Source: Lachnospiraceae bacterium
GTDB taxonomy: Bacteria; Bacillota; Clostridia; Lachnospirales; Lachnospiraceae
Direction of reading: 5' to 3'
NCBI GenBank assembly: GCA_024685005.1
Contig: JAIKWF010000051.1
Span: forward strand, 1 to 52,097
DNA: 52,097 nt
Below, piece by piece: positions 7,951 through 16,693 of this stretch; position 1 is the stretch's first letter, and every line of letters starts with the position of its first letter. The translations under genes and the position numbers were made by a program. The notes below the pieces were generated by a model. It saw only the letters and a program-made list of their open reading frames with translations, did no database searches and was not told the origin of the DNA.

Positions 7951-9999
7951 TTGATGAATAATGACTTGTTGATCCAAAAAGGAATACCGTACCCTATGGG
8001 GGTTTCGACAGCAGCCGGCGGCTTGAATGTGGCTGTCTCTTTTGAGCGTCTTCCCCTGAAGGAATGCGGTATTGTTTTGTATGATATCAAAAAACATCCC
8101 TTTAAGATCCCTTTTCCCGGGGACTGCAGGATCGGTAATACCTATGCTGTGCGGATCTGTGCGGATATGTCGCAGTATCGGTATTATCTTTTTTATTGTG
8201 ATGAAAAACTGATCATGGATCCTTACGCAAAAGCCGTGGAAGGCCGTAATGTCTGGGGGCGCCTGCAGAAGGAAGAGAAACCCTTAAAAGGCATTCTGCC
8301 TTCGGAGGAGGCTTTTGACTGGGGAAAGGACCGCTGTCCGGAAACAGATTACAAGGATACCATCATTTACGGGCTTCATGTAAGAGGCTTTACGAAACAC
8401 CCTTCCTCCGGTGTTCCGAAGGATCACAGAGGTACCTTTGAAGGTGTGGAGGATAAGATCCCCTATTTCAAGGAGCTGGGTGTGACGGCCATCGAGTGTA
8501 TGCCGGTTTATGAGTTTAACGAAATGATCCTGAACCCGGCTTATGAGGCGACGGAAAAAACTGCGGAGCTCTACGGCTCCGATGCGAATATCATCAATGC
8601 CAACTGGCAATATCGGATCAACTATTGGGGGTTTGCAGACCACGGCAATTATTTTTTTGCACCCAAGACATCCTATTCGGCCTATCATGATCCGGTGCGT
8701 TCCTTTAAAAAGTTGATCCGCGCTCTCCATGCAAACGGTATGGAGATGATCATGCAGATCTATTTCCCCATTCAGTGTGATCCCTGCTATATCCAAAGGG
8801 TGATTCATTACTGGGTAACGGAGTATCATGTGGACGGGTTCCATCTGGTGGGAATGAAGATTCCAAGATCCCTGCTGGCACTGGATCCTCTGCTTGCCAG
8901 AACGAAGCTGATCATGGAGGAGCCGGACGGAGAGCGGATCTTTGCCGGTGCCAGAAGAGATCCCCAGTTCCGGAATCTGGCTTCTTACAAAGATGATTTC
9001 AGGTGCGATGCCAGAAAGTATTTAAAAGGGGATGAAGATATGCTGCGGACCATGTCCGAGCATATGCGCCGCAATACCAAAAACGAAGCGGTGATCCACC
9101 ATATAGCAGATTACAGGGGCTTTACCCTTTTGGATCTGGTTTCCTACGATCAGAAGCACAATGAGGCCAACGGGGAAAATAACCGGGACGGGAGCGAGTA
9201 TAATTACAGCTGGAACTGCGGTGTGGAAGGAAATACCAGGAAGAAGGGTATCCTGCAGATGCGGCTTTCCCAGCGCAAGAACGCACTTGCCTTCCTGCTT
9301 TTATCCCAGGGCGTTCCTTTTTTGCAGGCCGGAGATGAATTCGGCCATTCCGCAGGAGGGAACAACAATCCCTACTGTCAGGACAATACCACCAACTGGC
9401 TTGTTTGGAAGCCGGATAAAATGGGCGCTGCACTTTCGGACTATACGAAAAAACTCATTGCTTTCCGAAAGAAGCATCCTATTTTGCACAGAAAAGATCC
9501 CCTGCAGATCATGGACACTATTTCCTGCGGCTACCCGGATCTTTCCTATCACGGACAGAATGCCTGGTATGCCCAGATGGAAAACTATAACAGACATTTG
9601 GGAATCCTCCTTTGCGGTATGTATGAAGCCATGCCGGAAGGAAAGACGGATGATTTTATCTATATTGCCATGAACATGCACTGGGTAGAGCATGATTTCG
9701 CGCTGCCGGATCTGCCTGCAGGTTATGAATGGAACGTGATCTGCGATACCAAAGATACCGGCGATGAGAAAAACCCGGGCGGTTTTGAGATCGAGGGAAC
9801 CCGCCTTTTGCCAAAGCTCCGGGCTGCGCAGTCCAAGCCGGCTGGAAAAGGGAAAAAACCGGAGAAAGAAAAAGAGAATAAACAGCGGATCGTAAAGGTG
9901 CGGCCGAGAAGCGTGATCCTTTTGACCGGACACTATAACGGTAAGGAAAAGGGAAGCAAGAGTCGCAGGAATATGCAGGGTAAAACAGCTGCAAAATGA
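7951..9999 (+). CDS. GlgX/pullulanase-like GH13 protein, probably catalytically inactive
   Basis: 682 residues. N-terminal CBM48-like region (about 1-110), then a glycogen-debranching-type GH13 barrel: IIYGLHVRGFTKHPSSGV, YWGFADHGNYFFAP, DLVSYDQKHNEANGENNRDG and a C-terminal beta domain. Active-site regions are changed. Region I, normally DVVYNH, is QIYFPI (269-274). Region II DGFRFD is DGFHLV, so the nucleophile Asp is Val300. The region IV His-Asp before GFTL is Tyr388-Arg389. Only the region III Glu (about E324) is kept. The rest of the scaffold is well preserved, suggesting a glucan-binding or regulatory role. Start TTG 7951 follows AAAGGA by 8 bases; ATG 7954 is an equally possible start. 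The basic tail (residues 640-682) is unusual. Confidence 0.8.
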   Translation: MMNNDLLIQKGIPYPMGVSTAAGGLNVAVSFERLPLKECGIVLYDIKKHPFKIPFPGDCRIGNTYAVRICADMSQYRYYLFYCDEKLIMDPYAKAVEGRNVWGRLQKEEKPLKGILPSEEAFDWGKDRCPETDYKDTIIYGLHVRGFTKHPSSGVPKDHRGTFEGVEDKIPYFKELGVTAIECMPVYEFNEMILNPAYEATEKTAELYGSDANIINANWQYRINYWGFADHGNYFFAPKTSYSAYHDPVRSFKKLIRALHANGMEMIMQIYFPIQCDPCYIQRVIHYWVTEYHVDGFHLVGMKIPRSLLALDPLLARTKLIMEEPDGERIFAGARRDPQFRNLASYKDDFRCDARKYLKGDEDMLRTMSEHMRRNTKNEAVIHHIADYRGFTLLDLVSYDQKHNEANGENNRDGSEYNYSWNCGVEGNTRKKGILQMRLSQRKNALAFLLLSQGVPFLQAGDEFGHSAGGNNNPYCQDNTTNWLVWKPDKMGAALSDYTKKLIAFRKKHPILHRKDPLQIMDTISCGYPDLSYHGQNAWYAQMENYNRHLGILLCGMYEAMPEGKTDDFIYIAMNMHWVEHDFALPDLPAGYEWNVICDTKDTGDEKNPGGFEIEGTRLLPKLRAAQSKPAGKGKKPEKEKENKQRIVKVRPRSVILLTGHYNGKEKGSKSRRNMQGKTAAK

Positions 10000-10012
10000 T
10001 CAGAGGTGCCTT

Positions 10013-10687
10013 ATGCTGACAAAGATGTGGAAACATTTTAAGACCATAACCTATCACAGATATCTGGTTGCCAAAGGCTGCTTTAGCGTGGGGCTGTATT
10101 ATCAGGGCCTGACCCATGATCTTTCCAAATATGCCCCCTCGGAGTTCTTGGTGGGAGCCAGATATTATCAGGGGAACCGCAGTCCCAATAATGCGGAGCG
10201 GGAGGAAAAAGGATATTCTTCCGCGTGGCTTCATCATAAGGGGCGGAACAAGCACCACTATGAATACTGGATCGATTACAGCGCGGTGGAGATCGAGACA
10301 GGATTTGCACCGGCCCAGATGCCCAGAAGATATGTGGTAGAGATGTTTATGGACCGGGTTGCCGCCAGTAAGGTGTACAACGGCGCGGCATATAAAGACA
10401 GTGACCCGCTTCTGTATTTTTCCAAAGGAAAGGGAAAAGGGTTTTTACATCCGAAAACGGAAGCTTTGCTGGAGCTGATGCTGATGATGCTGGCAAGATA
10501 CGGTGAGAAGGAAACTTTTGCTTACATCAGGGATCACATCCTCCGGAAAAAAAGCATTCCCACAAGAATGCGGCAGCGAAGAGTGCAGGTCGCGGTGAGA
10601 AGGGCATTCGGAAGAGCACTGAAACGGGCACGCCTTCAGGAAAAAAGAAGGGCGCGTATAAGAAGGCAGTATCAAATGGATAAATGA
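10013..10687 (+). CDS. DUF5662 family protein
   Basis: 224 residues. It matches DUF5662 by the run TYHRYLVAKGCF, GLTHDLSKYAPSEFLVGARY, NRSPNNAEREEKGYS and WLHHKGRNKHHYEYW, followed by MPRRYVVEMFMDRVAASK. The clustered His/Asp residues (HD in GLTHDLSKY, HHKGRNKHH) look like a metal site resembling HD-domain phosphohydrolases, which is my inference; the family has no established activity. The last 45 residues are strongly basic and helical, possibly nucleic-acid binding. AGAGGTG precedes the ATG. It lies 13 bases after the GH13 gene and 20 before the lactonase gene, in one likely transcript. Confidence 0.85.
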   Translation: MLTKMWKHFKTITYHRYLVAKGCFSVGLYYQGLTHDLSKYAPSEFLVGARYYQGNRSPNNAEREEKGYSSAWLHHKGRNKHHYEYWIDYSAVEIETGFAPAQMPRRYVVEMFMDRVAASKVYNGAAYKDSDPLLYFSKGKGKGFLHPKTEALLELMLMMLARYGEKETFAYIRDHILRKKSIPTRMRQRRVQVAVRRAFGRALKRARLQEKRRARIRRQYQMDK

Positions 10688-10707
10688 CATAAGAGAAGGA
10701 GCAGAGT

Positions 10708-11769
10708 ATGGCTGGGAAAAAGAAATATGTAGCATATGTTGCTACTTATACCATGGGAGACCATCACGGCATTAAGATCTTTGATGTGGATATGAAGAAC
10801 GGAAGACTGCAGGAAAAGGATCAGGTTGAGATCACTAACTCTTCCTATATCACCATTTCACACAATGAAAAATTCCTGTATTCCATTACGGATTTCGGAG
10901 TGGAATCCTATAAGATCAAAGAGGACGGCAGCCTGAAGTTTTTAAACCATGCAGGGATCAACGGCATGAGAGGATGTTATCTGTCCACGGATTACGAAGA
11001 GCATTTTCTTTTTGTGGCAGGCTATCATGACGGTAAGATCACAGTGCTGCGCCTTCATAAGGACGGCAGCGTGGGCGAGATCACGGATGAGATCTACTTA
11101 AAAGGCATGGGTTCCGTTGCGGAGAGAAATTTCAGACCCCATGCAAGCTGCGTAAAGATGACCAGAGACAACCATTATCTCATGGCAGCCGATATCGGTA
11201 TGGACCATGTGGACGTGTACAGGGTCAATCATGAGACCGGAAAGCTGAAGCTGGTGGACGTGATCCGTTCGGAGATCGATTCTGCGCCCCGTCATATCAA
11301 GATGACCAAGGACGGCAAATTCGTTTATATCGTTCATGAGATAAAGAACTATATTGATGCCTATGCTTATGTGGAAGAAGACGGGAATCCGTATTTTACC
11401 AAGGTGCAGAACATTTCAACGCTGAACGATTACCATGCGGGAGGATCCGCAGCCAGTGCACTGAATTTTTCCGCGGATGAAAAATACCTGATCAGTTCCA
11501 ATGCGGGTGACAACAGTGCAGTCTGCTATAAGATCAATCATAAAGACGGACAGCTTTCCAAAATCTTCTGTCTGCCCATCAGCGGCGATTATCCCAAGGA
11601 TATTGCCCTGTTTCCGGATAACAAGCATCTGGTAAGCCTCAATCACGAATCCGGCACTATGACCTTCTTTACAACGGATATGGAAAAAGGGCTTATCGTC
11701 ATGAACGGAAAAGAGATGAAGATCGCAAGTCCTAACTGTATTATCTTTCATGCAGTGACAGGAGAATAA
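10708..11769 (+). CDS. pgl: Lactonase-family seven-bladed propeller, putative 6-phosphogluconolactonase
   Basis: 353 residues, the normal size for the YbhE-type lactonase family. Such enzymes hydrolyse 6-phosphoglucono-1,5-lactone in the oxidative pentose phosphate route. Repeated blade motifs are visible: GIKIFDVDMKNGRL, SYITISHNEKFLYSI, DNHYLMAADIGMDHVDVYRVN, APRHIKMTKDGKFVYIVHE, and FPDNKHLVSLNHESGTMTFF near the end. FRPHASC and APRHI are the sites expected around the pocket. No signal peptide, so it is cytoplasmic. GAAGGAGCAG precedes the ATG. The family also contains lactonases for other substrates, so the exact lactone is inferred. It is fourth in the operon beginning at 7155. Confidence 0.75.
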   Translation: MAGKKKYVAYVATYTMGDHHGIKIFDVDMKNGRLQEKDQVEITNSSYITISHNEKFLYSITDFGVESYKIKEDGSLKFLNHAGINGMRGCYLSTDYEEHFLFVAGYHDGKITVLRLHKDGSVGEITDEIYLKGMGSVAERNFRPHASCVKMTRDNHYLMAADIGMDHVDVYRVNHETGKLKLVDVIRSEIDSAPRHIKMTKDGKFVYIVHEIKNYIDAYAYVEEDGNPYFTKVQNISTLNDYHAGGSAASALNFSADEKYLISSNAGDNSAVCYKINHKDGQLSKIFCLPISGDYPKDIALFPDNKHLVSLNHESGTMTFFTTDMEKGLIVMNGKEMKIASPNCIIFHAVTGE

Positions 11770-11811
11770 ATCCCGGAAACGGGGATGTACAGGTGAGTCG
11801 GGAGAGGGAGA

Positions 11812-12216
11812 ATGGCTGTTAAGATCGTAAAGGTGATATTTATCCTCAGCGGTGTGATCTGTTCGCTGTTGGGAGTATATTTGAAGTTTTTTCAAACGAA
11901 GGGATTCCGGAGTACCACCGCTGTGATCGACCATATTGAGGAGGATTACAGAGGAAAAGATGCAGAAGGGGTTGCAGATTACAGACATATCGTATATGTG
12001 AATTATGAAGTAAATGGCATAGCATATCAGGGAGAGTCGGATTATTATGAATCCGGCTACCGGGAGGGCAGCAGGATCAAAATCTTTTATGATCCCGCCA
12101 ACCCGCAGATCATTCACGGAGACAGCGGGAAATCGGCGCTCATAGCCCTGCTTGTAGGACCGATCCTGATTTTGTCAGGGTTAGCAATGATGTTTTTTAA
12201 CTGGCCGGCAAGATAA
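11812..12216 (+). CDS. DUF3592 family membrane protein
   Basis: 134 residues with a hydrophobic segment at each end (about residues 5-25 and 108-128) and a small soluble beta domain between them. The central ATVIDHIEEDYR...HIVYVNYEVNGIAYQ...REGSRIKIFYDPANPQ pattern is that of DUF3592 proteins, which have no assigned function. The two membrane segments put the middle domain on one face of the membrane. It ends 6 bases from the stop of the convergent ABC-F gene, and I see no terminator between them. Confidence 0.75.
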   Translation: MAVKIVKVIFILSGVICSLLGVYLKFFQTKGFRSTTAVIDHIEEDYRGKDAEGVADYRHIVYVNYEVNGIAYQGESDYYESGYREGSRIKIFYDPANPQIIHGDSGKSALIALLVGPILILSGLAMMFFNWPAR

Positions 12217-12222
12217 CCTGCC

Positions 12223-14196
12223 TCAGCCTTCAGCCAGGGTATCCCAGGTTTCGTAAAGCACGCTGAGTTTTTCGTTGATTTCATCCTGCTCCTTTGCAAG
12301 CTTTTGCAAAAGGGGAAGATCCGTACCGTTTTTCGGATCGGACAGCTGGGTGTTGATCTCTTCCTGTCTTGTCTCCAGTTCTTCGATCTGTGTTTCGCAT
12401 TTTTTCAGTTCATTTTCCTGTTTACGTCTGGCAGCTTCCAATTGCTTTTGCATCTGCCAGTCTGTTTTGCCGTCTGTGGCGCTACCCTGAGTCTTAGCAT
12501 CGGAGGAGTCGTCGCCTGCAGCCGGGTCATTTCCGGCAAAAAGGGATTTAGCGGAAGATCCTGCAGATTCAACCGTTTCTTTTTTCTCCAGATAATAATC
12601 ATAATTCCCGGGAAAATCATACAGGGCTCTGCCTGAAAGATCCAGGATCCTGTGGGCCGTCTGATTGACAAAGTATCTGTCATGGCTGACGTACAAAAGG
12701 GTTCCGTCATAGTTTCGGATGGCCTGTTCCAAAATCTCCTTGGAGGCGATATCCAAATGGTTAGTAGGTTCGTCCAGGATCAAAAAGTTAGCACCGGATA
12801 ACATGAGTTTAGCCAGAGACAGGCGTCCTTTTTCACCTCCGCTTAAGGCGGAGATCTTTTTTTGTACATCATCGCCGGTGAATAAAAAGGCAGCCAGAGT
12901 GTTTCGGATCTTTGTCTGATCCAGCGTAGGATAGGTATCGGAGATCTCGTCAAAAAGGGTTTTCTCCGCAGACAGTTCGTGATGCTCCTGGTCATAGTAT
13001 CCGATCTTTACACCGGTTCCCAGGGTGCAGGTCCCGCTGTCGGGATCCAAAAGGCCTGTAAGGATCTTGAGCATGGTGGTCTTGCCGGTTCCGTTATTGC
13101 CGATCATGGCCACATGTTCCCCTTTTCGGATCATAAAACTGATGCCTGAAAACAGATGATTCTCCCCAAAGCTTTTGGAGAGTTCTTCCGCCATGAGCAC
13201 ATCTTTCCCGCTTTCGGAATCCGGATGCAGGGCAAGATGCATTTTGTCTTTTAGCACCTCGGGTTTTTCCAGGCGTTCCATTTTATCCAGCATCTTTTCC
13301 CGGCTTTCAGCCCGCTTTATGGATTTTTCACGGTTAAAGGATTTCAGCTTTCGGATCACATCTTCCTGATGGGCGATCTCGGCAGATTGTTTATAGTAAG
13401 CGGCCAGCTTTGCTTCGTAGAGCATGGCAGCTTTTTTGGCATATTCCGTATAGTTGCCCCGGTAGGTGCGAAGCCCCTTTTCTTCAATGGCAATGACCTT
13501 GGTTACGATATTGTCCAGAAAATACCGGTCGTGGGAGATCAGAAGGACGGCGCCCTTATAGTTTTTTAAAAAGGATTCCAGCCACTCAATGGCCGCGATA
13601 TCCAAGTGGTTGGTAGGCTCGTCGAGAATGATCAGATCGGGGCTTTGATACAGCAAAGAAGCCAGATGCGCTCTGGTTTTCTGGCCACCGGAAAGGGTGT
13701 TTACTTTTTTGTCAAAATCCGCTTCGGAAAAACCAAGTCCCTTGAGCATGCCTGTTAGCAGGGATTTATAGCTGTAACCGTCCATATGCTCAAAAGTTGT
13801 CTGCATCTTACTGTACTGATCGATGAGGGAAAGAAGCTCCGGACTGTTTTCGTCTCCCTGCTCCTGAAGCGCATGCATCTGTTTTTGCAGGGTGGAAAGC
13901 TTTTCCTCCAGCTCCACCAGGTCTTTTTTCTTGCTGAGCATCAGCTCGTAGATGGTAAGAGGGGTATCCTCATCGTTTTCCTGTGCCAGATATCCCCAGG
14001 TGATGTCTTTGGAAAAGGTGACGGTGCCGCCGTCGGGACGCTCATTCCCCGTAATCATACGAAGAAGGGTGGTCTTGCCGGCACCGTTGATACCGACAAT
14101 GGCAGCCTTTTCCTGATCCTCCAAAAGAAAGGAGGCATCCTTGAATAAAGTTTGGGATGGATAACTTTTTTCTATGTTTTGTACCGATAAAATCAT
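12223..14196 (-). CDS. ABC-F family ATPase (ribosome-associated translation factor type)
   Basis: 657 residues with two ABC ATPase domains in tandem and no membrane part, which defines ABC-F. First domain: Walker A GINGAGKTT (about 35-43), LSGGQKTR signature (about residue 170), LDEPTNHLD. Second: GNNGTGKTT (about 362), LSGGEKGR, LDEPTNHLD. The charged inter-domain linker is present, and the C-terminal 100 residues form a coiled coil rich in Gln/Glu/Lys, as in Uup/EttA-like members. Such proteins act at the ribosomal E site; some give antibiotic resistance, but the subtype cannot be assigned here. Start: ATG at 14196 (minus) has GGAG six bases upstream and starts at the conserved MILSVQNI; an in-frame ATG at 14232 would add 12 unconserved residues. 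Confidence 0.92.
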   Translation of the reverse strand: MILSVQNIEKSYPSQTLFKDASFLLEDQEKAAIVGINGAGKTTLLRMITGNERPDGGTVTFSKDITWGYLAQENDEDTPLTIYELMLSKKKDLVELEEKLSTLQKQMHALQEQGDENSPELLSLIDQYSKMQTTFEHMDGYSYKSLLTGMLKGLGFSEADFDKKVNTLSGGQKTRAHLASLLYQSPDLIILDEPTNHLDIAAIEWLESFLKNYKGAVLLISHDRYFLDNIVTKVIAIEEKGLRTYRGNYTEYAKKAAMLYEAKLAAYYKQSAEIAHQEDVIRKLKSFNREKSIKRAESREKMLDKMERLEKPEVLKDKMHLALHPDSESGKDVLMAEELSKSFGENHLFSGISFMIRKGEHVAMIGNNGTGKTTMLKILTGLLDPDSGTCTLGTGVKIGYYDQEHHELSAEKTLFDEISDTYPTLDQTKIRNTLAAFLFTGDDVQKKISALSGGEKGRLSLAKLMLSGANFLILDEPTNHLDIASKEILEQAIRNYDGTLLYVSHDRYFVNQTAHRILDLSGRALYDFPGNYDYYLEKKETVESAGSSAKSLFAGNDPAAGDDSSDAKTQGSATDGKTDWQMQKQLEAARRKQENELKKCETQIEELETRQEEINTQLSDPKNGTDLPLLQKLAKEQDEINEKLSVLYETWDTLAEG

Positions 14197-14238
14197 TTCT
14201 AACTCCGTTTTAGCCGTATTTCGATCATTCAACTTCCG

Positions 14239-14267
14239 ATTATAACAAGATAAAGCCTCTTTCGCAA
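14239..14267 (-). promoter_or_regulatory. Promoter of the ABC-F gene
   Basis: On the minus strand TTGCGA (14267-14262), 17-bp spacer and TATAAT (14244-14239), about 43 bases before the ATG. Confidence 0.7.
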
Positions 14268-14294
14268 TGCAGGATACAAAAAGTGGTATTTTTT

Positions 14295-14323
14295 ATGACA
14301 GAATCGCTGAAACGTGGTAAAAT
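14295..14323 (+). promoter_or_regulatory. Promoter of the coiled-coil protein gene at 14369
   Basis: ATGACA (14295-14300), 17-bp spacer, TAAAAT (14318-14323), 45 bases before the ATG. It is divergent from the ABC-F promoter. Confidence 0.6.
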
Positions 14324-14368
14324 AAATTCATCTATGCAGACCGGATGACAGTGTAGGGAGGAAGTACT

Positions 14369-15058
14369 ATGGCAAGAAAAGAGGAAGTCTATATTCCGGC
14401 GCTGGACGGGAAAAATATTCCGATCCTTACTTTGGATAATAAATGGCACAGACTGTTTACCCAGACAGGTATCAGTAAAGAGATCCTCGAGCAGGAGGAT
14501 GTGGTAAACGAGATCCTGAAACGGCAGGGGAAGACCAATAATGATATCAAGGATCTGAAGCGGCTGAAACAGAAGCTGATGAATGAGATCGTAACCCTGA
14601 TGGGAGATGAAGAGCGGCCGCTTTCTGCGGAAGAGAGCCATAAACAGGATGAGAATAAACGACTGATCGAAGAATGCAACGATAAGATCGATGATGCCCA
14701 GGATGCACTTTTGGATATTGAGACGGAACTGTATCGGGAGAATAAAACCCTGATGCTGATGAGTATGGACGTATGCTATCAGGTGCTTCGGGAAAATACG
14801 GAGAAGATCCTGGAGATCGAGGAGTGGATCAATGAGATCCGTATCGAATTGAAAAAGAATGTGGTGCGCAAGCAGGAAAAAGAGATGATGAACGAAGAAC
14901 TCTATTCCTACATGCATGACATTTTCGGGCCGGAGGTCATCGAGATCTTTGATATGAAATATAATCCGGATGATAATCCCATGAAGCGCAACGGAAAAGC
15001 GTTGATCTTGCACGATACGCCCCAGCAAAGTGAGCCTGAGGATAGCGAAAATGCGTGA
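14369..15058 (+). CDS. Coiled-coil protein of unknown function
   Basis: 229 residues that I cannot place in a family. The first 40 residues (YIPALDGKNIPILTLDNKWHRLF) look globular. Residues about 45-185 are highly charged and helical, with heptad-like spacing (NDIKDLKRLKQKLMNEIV, ENKRLIEECNDKIDDAQDALLDIE, EIEEWINEIRIELKKNVVRKQEKEMMNEELY), so a long coiled coil is likely. A short acidic tail ends the protein. There is no signal peptide or membrane segment. GGGAGGAAG supports the ATG, and a promoter lies just upstream. The NAD(P)HX repair gene begins 29 bases downstream and is probably co-transcribed. A scaffold or cell-organisation role is possible but not shown. Confidence 0.75.
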   Translation: MARKEEVYIPALDGKNIPILTLDNKWHRLFTQTGISKEILEQEDVVNEILKRQGKTNNDIKDLKRLKQKLMNEIVTLMGDEERPLSAEESHKQDENKRLIEECNDKIDDAQDALLDIETELYRENKTLMLMSMDVCYQVLRENTEKILEIEEWINEIRIELKKNVVRKQEKEMMNEELYSYMHDIFGPEVIEIFDMKYNPDDNPMKRNGKALILHDTPQQSEPEDSENA

Positions 15059-15087
15059 TCCGGCGGCCTGCCGGCAGGAGAAGCAAT

Positions 15088-16665
15088 ATGAAACAGATTG
15101 CTACAACAGAAAAGATGAGAGAAAAAGAAGGACGGATCATGCAAAAATGCGGGATTCCGTCCTGCGTTTTGATGGAGAGAGCCGCGGTCAGCGCTGCATC
15201 GCTGATCAGAAAACGGTTTCCCACTGCGGGAGCGGCAACCGTATTATGCGGTATGGGAAACAACGGAGGAGACGGTATTGCCCTTAGCAGGATCCTGTTT
15301 GAAAAGGGGTGGCAGGTCCGCCTTCTCTTTGTGGGGAATCCGGAGAAACGAAGCGAGGAAAATCAGCAGCAGCTAACAATTTTAGAGACGATACTGACAC
15401 CTTTTCAGCGGAAAGCATCCGGCGCATTTGTCGAGGTGTCTTTTTTTGAGGAAGAATCGGCAAGGCAGCAGGATGCAAGCTGTATTTATGTGGATGCCAT
15501 GCTGGGGATCGGCTGCAGCAGACCACTTTCCGGTGACTATGAAAAAGCCGCCCTGTGGATGAACGCAGCTTCAGGCTTTAAGCTTTCTTTGGATGTTCCC
15601 ACAGGGATCAATGCGGATACGGGTTTTTGCCCGGCAAATGAAGCGGGAGAGAAGGTTTTTGTGAAGGCTGACCAGACCATAACCTTCGGTGCCCCGAAAC
15701 CGGGCCTGTTTTTATCCGACGGCAGATATGCGGCCGGGTCCGTTACGGTTTCTTCCTGCGGGATTTTTTATCAGAGAGAACAGGCGGTATGCGGCATGAT
15801 GCCGGAAAAGTCAGATCTGAAAGAGACGCTTTCCCGTGATCCCCGGGGGCATAAGGGAAGCTTTGGAAAAGTGGTGCTTTATGCGGGAAGCGGCAAGGTG
15901 CCGGGGGCATTGCATCTTGCAGCGAAGGCGGCTTTTATGTCCGGATGCGGTTATTTGAAGGTTTTATCTGATGAAGTGCTGCAGGGACCGCTGATCGCAG
16001 CGGTACCGGAGGTGGTATTTACATCTCTTCCCCGGGAAGAAAGTAAGCTGGAGGAAACTATTTTGCAGCATGTCCGTTTTGGAGATGTGATCGCGGCAGG
16101 ACCCGGCATCGGAACGGGTGAGGAGGCATGCCAGAGGCTCAGATGTCTGTTTGAGGTTGTGGCCCGGGAAAGCGTTAAGCCCATCCTTTTACTGGATGCG
16201 GATGCCCTGACCCTTTTATCCCGGCATGAAGAGCTGTGGGAGGCGCTGCAGAGGACCAAAGCCCGCAAGATCCTAACGCCTCATATGGCAGAGTTTGCAA
16301 GACTGACCGGACTGACCACAGAGCAGATCGCTGCGGATCGGTTAAGCATCGCCCTGAATTTTGCAAAAGAAAAAGACTGTGTTTTGGTTTTAAAGGATGC
16401 GGGGACGCTTGTCTGCTCGGAGGATGGCAGATATGCGCTCTGCCATGGCGGAAATGACGGCATGGCTGTGGCGGGAAGCGGAGATTGCCTGCTGGGTGTG
16501 ATCGCAGCCCTGTCCGGACGCAGGAGGGAAGCTTTTTCCGGAGCACTCTTTGGAGTGTATCTGCACGGCCTGGCCGGAGATAAGGCGGCCGGCGTTTTAG
16601 GGAAAAACAGTATGCGGCCATCGGATCTGATCCGCAGTATTCCCGCTGTGATCAAAGGTTTATAA
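15088..16665 (+). CDS. nnr: Bifunctional NAD(P)H-hydrate epimerase / ADP-dependent NAD(P)H-hydrate dehydratase
   Basis: 525 residues, matching the fused YjeF_N-YjeF_C enzyme that repairs hydrated NADH and NADPH. The epimerase half (about 1-215) shows EKEGRIMQKCGIPSCVLMERAA, CGMGNNGGDGIAL and a LDVPTGINADTG loop. The dehydratase half (about 245-520) has RGHKGSFGKVVLYAGSG, AAGPGIGTGE, LLLDADALTLL, LTPHMAEFARL and AVAGSGDCLLGVIAAL, the ribokinase-like ADP site. In many Firmicutes acpS lies directly before this gene; here the coiled-coil gene takes that place. Start: ATG 15088 after CAGGAG; an earlier in-frame ATG at 15055 overlaps the previous gene. Confidence 0.93.
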   Translation: MKQIATTEKMREKEGRIMQKCGIPSCVLMERAAVSAASLIRKRFPTAGAATVLCGMGNNGGDGIALSRILFEKGWQVRLLFVGNPEKRSEENQQQLTILETILTPFQRKASGAFVEVSFFEEESARQQDASCIYVDAMLGIGCSRPLSGDYEKAALWMNAASGFKLSLDVPTGINADTGFCPANEAGEKVFVKADQTITFGAPKPGLFLSDGRYAAGSVTVSSCGIFYQREQAVCGMMPEKSDLKETLSRDPRGHKGSFGKVVLYAGSGKVPGALHLAAKAAFMSGCGYLKVLSDEVLQGPLIAAVPEVVFTSLPREESKLEETILQHVRFGDVIAAGPGIGTGEEACQRLRCLFEVVARESVKPILLLDADALTLLSRHEELWEALQRTKARKILTPHMAEFARLTGLTTEQIAADRLSIALNFAKEKDCVLVLKDAGTLVCSEDGRYALCHGGNDGMAVAGSGDCLLGVIAALSGRRREAFSGALFGVYLHGLAGDKAAGVLGKNSMRPSDLIRSIPAVIKGL

Positions 16666-16693
16666 GTAAGTTTCAGGAACGGAGGATTGAAAA

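Noticed and set aside
11770-11811. Short CCCGG/CCGGG-like hairpin after the lactonase gene as a terminator
   Set aside because: Stem is short and lacks a T tract; the next gene starts 42 bases downstream.
14240-15028. 262-residue minus-strand frame next to the ABC-F gene
   Set aside because: Antisense to the coiled-coil gene, which has a promoter and ribosome site; the frame is a His/Leu/Ile-rich shadow.
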